Under the pieces are notes generated by a model. It was not told the DNA's origin, made no database searches, and saw only the letters and a program-made list of their open reading frames with translations. The translations under genes and the position numbers were made by a program. This document shows, in pieces, positions 59,823-64,000 of a DNA stretch of 64,000 nt (the stretch's first letter is position 1; the number at the start of each line of letters is the position of its first letter). The DNA comes from W11650 sp963550755 (GTDB lineage Bacteria > Bacillota > Clostridia > Lachnospirales > Vallitaleaceae). Where the stretch lies: contig CAUVDV010000001.1 in the NCBI GenBank assembly GCA_963550755.1, forward strand, positions 23,396 to 87,395. Direction: 5' to 3'.

Positions 59823-61760
59823 ATGACGATCAAGGATATTGCCCGGCTGGCCGGCGTTTCGGTTTCAACCGTTTCCAAGGTGATGAACCAAAAGGACGAC
59901 AGCATCAGTCAGGAAACGCGGGAAAAGGTATTAAGGATTGCCAAGGAATACAACTATGCGCCTTATTCCTTTCTGCCAGCGACCACCAAAAGCTTTTTGA
60001 TTGGCGTGCTGCTCCGCTCGCATAAAACGCTTTCTAAAACCTTAAGCGGTATTTTAACCGTTGCCTGCGAACATGGCTACCAACTGCTTTTGGCTGAGTC
60101 AGACGGCGATTTAGAGGAAGAACGGAAAGCCTTGACCGGTTTTGGCAAAAATAAGGCTGACGCCGTACTATGGGAAATGGCGGCTGAAGAAAGCTTAGAC
60201 TCGGCCCATGAACTGGAAAGCCGAAAAATTCCCTATCTGCTTTTTAATTCACCGTCGGCCTCGGCGGAAAACATCGACTATCAGGCTTTCGGTTATCAGG
60301 CCACCCAAACCCTGACCGCCTGTCATCACCGGGAAATTGCCTGTCTGCTCCTATCCGGTGCCAGAACCGAAGATTTTTTTTCCGGCTATAAAAAATGCTT
60401 ATATGACCAGCAAATTCCGCTGCGCCAGGATTTGGTTTTTAACGAGCAAAACCTGCCGTCGTTGCTTCATAAAATCAGCAGCCGGTCTGTTACCGCCGTG
60501 GTGTCTTCCCATTATGCCGCCGCTGCCGCACTTTATGCCCAAAGCTTAGCCCAGCATTATCAAATCCCCTGGGATTTTTCTCTCATTTCCCTGCGGGATG
60601 ATATCCGGCCGGAGGACAGCTTTCCCGATATTTCCGCTTTTTCGATTTCCCGCTATGACTACGGCCGGTTTTTAGGGCAAAAGCTGCTGCACCGCTTAGA
60701 AAATCTGCCGCTGCCGAGTGAACATTTTCAGTCCGAGTATCGTTTAAGCAGCCGGGCGACGCTCGATATTCCGCATTTTATGCACCATAAAAAAATTCTG
60801 GCGGTCGGCAGCACCAATTTGGATATTTATTTGAAAGTCCCGCAGCTGCCGACTTCCGGCAAAGCCATCCTGACCTCCCAGTCCTCTCTTTACGCCGGCG
60901 GAAAAGCCGCCAACGAAGCGATCGGCGCCGCTAAACTGGGGCACCGGGCGGCTATCATCAGCGCTGTTGGCAGTCAGTCTGAAGCCGATATTATTTATGA
61001 CGCCCTGCATCAGCACACCGTCAATACCGACGGCTTAAAGCGCAGTGCGCAGTTTTCTACCGGCAAGGCCTATATTTTCGTCGAGCCCAGCGGCGAATCG
61101 ATGATTACCATTTTATCCGGCGCCAATGACAGCCTGTCGCCAGCCGACTTGCTGCAAAAGGAATATTTATTTGCCGACACCGCCTATTGTCTGATCAGCA
61201 CGGAAATTCCCATGCCGGCAGCGGAAACGGCCTGCCGGCTGATGCGCAAATACGGCGGCAAAACGATTTTAAAGCCGTCCTCCTGCAATTCTTTAAGTCC
61301 TGAGTTGCTGCGCAGCGTTGACATTTTGGTTTTAAACGCCAAAGAATTGTCTGAGATTTGTCCGGACGACCGGTCCATGGAAGAAAAAGCCGCTTGGCTC
61401 TACCGGCAGGGCGCGGCGGTAGTTATTGTGACCCTCGGCGCAGCGGGCTGCTATGTCCTGTCGGCGGAACTGACCGAGCGCTTTGCCGCCAAAAACTTTC
61501 CCTCCATTGACAGCACCGGCGCGGGCGACGCCTTTATTTCGGCGCTGGCTTCGTACCTGCTTTACGGTTATCCTTTAAAAAAAGCGGTTTCCATTGCCAG
61601 TTATGCCGCCGGTTTTTGCATTTCCAGGGAAGGCGTTGTGCCGTCACTGGTCGATAAAAATACCTTAGAAGCGTATATTTACCAACAGGAACCGGAACTG
61701 CTGACCGGCAGCGCCATCCTTAGCGATGCAGCCGACCTGCCACCCGGCCATAAAAAATAA
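59823..61760 (+). CDS. LacI-family regulator fused to a PfkB (ribokinase-like) kinase
   Basis: A 645-residue fusion. Residues 1-50 are a LacI helix-turn-helix (TIKDIARLAGVSVSTVSKVM), 58-318 a reduced periplasmic-binding-protein-like sensor (FLIGVLLRSHKTLSKTLSG, SRATLDIP at the end), and 323-630 a complete PfkB kinase with ILAVGSTNLDIYLKV, GGKAANEAIGAAKLG (359-373) and DSTGAGDAFISAL with catalytic Asp569. The kinase motifs are intact, so the protein may phosphorylate ribose (or a related sugar) and sense the product or substrate. It faces the nucleoside import operon across 1.2 kb containing a dead Rpn gene and is the likely regulator of that operon. Its last 41 bases overlap the convergent MATE gene. 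Confidence 0.93.
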   Translation: MTIKDIARLAGVSVSTVSKVMNQKDDSISQETREKVLRIAKEYNYAPYSFLPATTKSFLIGVLLRSHKTLSKTLSGILTVACEHGYQLLLAESDGDLEEERKALTGFGKNKADAVLWEMAAEESLDSAHELESRKIPYLLFNSPSASAENIDYQAFGYQATQTLTACHHREIACLLLSGARTEDFFSGYKKCLYDQQIPLRQDLVFNEQNLPSLLHKISSRSVTAVVSSHYAAAAALYAQSLAQHYQIPWDFSLISLRDDIRPEDSFPDISAFSISRYDYGRFLGQKLLHRLENLPLPSEHFQSEYRLSSRATLDIPHFMHHKKILAVGSTNLDIYLKVPQLPTSGKAILTSQSSLYAGGKAANEAIGAAKLGHRAAIISAVGSQSEADIIYDALHQHTVNTDGLKRSAQFSTGKAYIFVEPSGESMITILSGANDSLSPADLLQKEYLFADTAYCLISTEIPMPAAETACRLMRKYGGKTILKPSSCNSLSPELLRSVDILVLNAKELSEICPDDRSMEEKAAWLYRQGAAVVIVTLGAAGCYVLSAELTERFAAKNFPSIDSTGAGDAFISALASYLLYGYPLKKAVSIASYAAGFCISREGVVPSLVDKNTLEAYIYQQEPELLTGSAILSDAADLPPGHKK

Positions 61761-63063
61761 GAAATATCGCAGCCGTCAGCGCCCACGACACCGGAAAGCA
61801 AAGCATTACCGTCATAAAACTGCGGTGCCGCGGAAGCACCAAATAAATCCACAAAATCCGGCTGGCACAGGTACCGAGCAAAGTTAAAATCATCGGCCTG
61901 ACCGTTTCGCCGGTACCCTGAATCGCGCCCGGCAGCACGCCGCCAAAGATATATAAAAAATAAAGCGGCGCGAACAAGTGAATGATCCGCGACATAATGC
62001 CGATCACCTCCGCATCATCGACCAACGCATAGCCAAGCGGAATATGCCAGAAATAAAGAATCGCACTGATGATAAAGACCAAACCGGCCGCCAGCAGCAG
62101 CGCCGCCCGCACACCCTGCCGCGCCCGCTTATACTGTCCGGCTCCGTAATTTTGGGCAACAAAGGTCGAAACCGCCAGATAAAAGGCATCCGACAGCGAC
62201 CAAATCAAAAAATCCAGCTTGCCGCAAACCGCCCAGGCGGCAATGCAGCTGACGCCAAAGGTATTGATCGCCGACTGGATAACAATATTGGCCAGCGGAT
62301 AAAGGATCGCCTGAATGCCAATCGGCAGACCGAGCTTTATGATTTTGCGCAAATATTCCCCGCTAAAGCGCAGCCGGGCAAGTTTGATTTTACAGGGCAA
62401 ATCTGTTTTCATTAAAAAAAGCAAAATCAAGACCGCGCAAACAACTTGCGACAGCAGCGTCGCCACTGCCGCTCCGGCCACTCCCCAGCCAAAAACCGCT
62501 ACAAATAGCAAATCCAAGCCAACATTTAAAATACTGGCCAAAATCAAAAAATAAAACGGCGTCTTGGAATCGCCCAGCGCCCGCAGAATTCCGGCTCCAA
62601 TATTATAAAGCATGGAAAAGGCCATTCCGCCAAAATAAATCAGCACATAAGTCAGCGCCGCTTCCTCAATCTCCGGCGGCACCTCAATCAGCCGAATAAA
62701 AAAAGGAGCTGCTAAGCAAGCTGCTGCCGACAGCGCCGCCCCGCCGGAAAACGCAAACAGCACCGCCGTATGACTGGCAGCCGCAATGCGGTCCAGCTTT
62801 TGCGCCCCGAAATATTGAGAAATGATAATGGTTGCCCCGGACGCCAAGCCGGTAAAAAAATTAACTGGCAGTTTCGTTAAAAAATAAACCGCTTCCAGCG
62901 CCGCCAGCCCGTCCCGCCCGGAAAACCGGCCGACAATCACTGCATCGGCAATGGTATAAAAGGACTGAAAAACCGTGCCTAAAAAAATCGGCAAAACAAA
63001 GAGCAGCATTTTTTGCCAAATGCTGCCGGTTGTTAAGTTTTGTGCTTGTTCTGACAGTTTCAT
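61720..63063 (-). CDS. MATE-family efflux transporter
   Basis: A 447-residue transporter with 12 predicted helices in two bundles. Typical segments are MLLFVLPIFLGTVFQSFYTIADAVIVGRFSG at the start, FGWGVAGAAVATLLSQ and, in the second half, GLPIGIQAILYPLANIVIQSAIN. It exports cationic drugs or metabolites by Na+ or H+ antiport. It converges on and overlaps the LacI-fusion gene by 41 bases, so no terminator separates them. Start ATG 63063. Confidence 0.9.
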   Translation of the reverse strand: MKLSEQAQNLTTGSIWQKMLLFVLPIFLGTVFQSFYTIADAVIVGRFSGRDGLAALEAVYFLTKLPVNFFTGLASGATIIISQYFGAQKLDRIAAASHTAVLFAFSGGAALSAAACLAAPFFIRLIEVPPEIEEAALTYVLIYFGGMAFSMLYNIGAGILRALGDSKTPFYFLILASILNVGLDLLFVAVFGWGVAGAAVATLLSQVVCAVLILLFLMKTDLPCKIKLARLRFSGEYLRKIIKLGLPIGIQAILYPLANIVIQSAINTFGVSCIAAWAVCGKLDFLIWSLSDAFYLAVSTFVAQNYGAGQYKRARQGVRAALLLAAGLVFIISAILYFWHIPLGYALVDDAEVIGIMSRIIHLFAPLYFLYIFGGVLPGAIQGTGETVRPMILTLLGTCASRILWIYLVLPRHRSFMTVMLCFPVSWALTAAIFLIFYGRVAGRLHR

Positions 63064-63158
63064 TTTAACCCCTTGTCCGCGTAACTACTCCTCCGCCTTT
63101 TCTCCAAGCGCTTAGGAATTCACCATTACCCGTTTTCCTTTCCTTTAGCGGACTTTCA

Positions 63159-63891
63159 TCACAGCTTCGCGATCTGCTCGGCGGTCAGGCCGGTAATCTC
63201 CTGAATCGTTTCCGCATCAAAGTTTTTGGCTTTCATGTTACGGGCGGTTTCGAGCTTTTCGCTGCGGCGGCCTTGCTGCTCACCGCGCTGGAGGCCGCGT
63301 TTCTCACCGCGTTGTTCGCCCCGCTTCTCGCCAATTCGAATCCCCTTATCAATACCCGCTTCCAGGAGCGTCGCTCGGTCAGACTCATAGCGCAAGGCCG
63401 CTTCGTATCTCAATCGTTCTTTTTTGTCCGCGTAAAACTGATTCATAACAGTATTGGCATATTGCATAACCGCGTTCCTCCTTCCCAATTCTTCCCGAAC
63501 CGTCTGGTCTTCGGTTTGAATAAACCTTAGCCAGCACTCTAAATCTGTATCTTCTGAGGCTTTTAGCTTGGTCAAATCCAAAAAATGAAACTCCAAATCA
63601 TCCGAAAACGGCTGCAAGGTTTTTACGTTCATTACCCGATAAATCGAATGAAGCTCCGCCGTCAGCGGAAACTCCTCACCTAAGATATGGATACTGACAC
63701 ACCTTATCCAGTTCCAGCACTACCGATAAAAATTCCTGTAAAATAATAATGTTTTCCTTCCGTCCGAACAGCTTTTTAAAAGCATAATCATTGCGCACGG
63801 TAAAGCGCATATTGTCAACCGGTTCAATGCTTTTCTGGTTTTCTGTGGTTTCCGCTAATTTCCGCGGTTTGAGATTTTTATGTTCTACCAT
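63159..63891 (-). pseudogene. Rpn/PD-(D/E)XK nuclease-family transposase remnant with internal deletion
   Basis: The 5' part (63891-63676) encodes MVEHKNLKPRKLAETTENQK... MRFTVRNDYAFKKLFGRKENIIILQEFLSVVLELD, the standard opening of this transposase group (NDYAFKKLFG). It then shifts by one base into VSIHILGEEFPLTAELHSIYRVMNVKTLQPF and FSDDLEFHFLDLTKL, the typical C-terminal half, ending at 63159 with a repetitive KRGEQRGEKRGLQRGEQ tail. About 100 residues between, including the catalytic PD-(D/E)XK core, are missing, and the frames no longer join. Not functional. Confidence 0.78.
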
Positions 63892-64000
63892 TCCTTTCTC
63901 CTTTCATTATATAAGATAATTGCCGTTTTTTCAATTCTTATCTTACTTGAGTTTCCGCAGATTTATCCACATATCCTCATTTTCAAGGTTCTCTTATCAA

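Overview
The window looks like a piece of a low-to-moderate GC Firmicutes (Bacillota) chromosome, most likely an anaerobic Clostridia (Lachnospiraceae-like) species. The evidence is the classical Firmicutes cluster cysE-cysS-mrnC-rlmB-sigH at the left edge, a SpoVB-type flippase, strong AGGAGG ribosome-binding sites, two BMP-type (Bmp/Nup) nucleoside-class ABC importers, a Trep_Strep-type ECF S component and PD-(D/E)XK 'Rpn' remnants. No rRNA, tRNA or CRISPR was seen.

Layout. 1-7.9 kb (all minus): sigH (cut by the window edge), rlmB, a SpoVB/MurJ-type flippase, mrnC, cysS, cysE, a zinc-ribbon/TPR membrane protein and a tiny upstream partner. 8.4-10.2 kb (plus): HtrA-type protease. 10.5-13.3 kb (minus): malic enzyme and class II fumarase. 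13.6-32.8 kb: a visibly less GC-rich block made of one very long minus-strand operon (17 genes) and a divergent DeoR regulator. 32.9-42.8 kb: aldo/keto reductase, zinc-dependent phospholipase-like protein, a two-gene FtsX/MacB-type ABC exporter with a giant coiled coil, DegV, HicAB and superoxide dismutase. 43.3-47.8 kb (plus): MFS transporter, TetR regulator, lone ECF S component, pyruvate kinase. 48.1-58.6 kb (minus): a second BMP-type importer operon with nucleoside hydrolase, ribokinase, two M20 hydrolases and a glutamine-amidotransferase-like protein; facing it is a LacI-ribokinase fusion regulator (59.8-61.8 kb). The window ends with a MATE exporter and a broken Rpn gene.

The most interesting region is 13.6-32.8 kb. 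It encodes a BMP-type lipoprotein/ATPase/two-permease importer, two PfkB-like kinases that share an Asp-to-Asn change at the catalytic GAGD motif, five diverged SIS-domain enzymes, three YjbQ (UPF0047) domains (two fused in one protein, the third without its conserved histidines), a BtpA-family TIM barrel, an MFS and a DMT-type transporter, a small membrane protein, and a DeoR-family (sugar-phosphate-sensing type) regulator. My reading is an undescribed catabolic route for an imported glycosylamine-, amino-sugar- or nucleoside-like compound, by analogy with fructoselysine-type kinase plus SIS deglycase pathways. The substrate is unknown.

The 48-62 kb cluster reads as ordinary nucleoside scavenging (import, N-glycosidic cleavage, ribose phosphorylation) under a regulator that carries its own sugar-kinase domain. 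Intergenic spaces hold several repeat families: a palindromic repeat at 13.3 and 39.4 kb, a 30-bp tandem repeat at 10.3 and 34.9 kb, a hairpin-rich element at 41.8 and 57.2 kb, a directly repeated element at 40.8-41.0 kb and a MITE-like inverted repeat at 48.0 kb.
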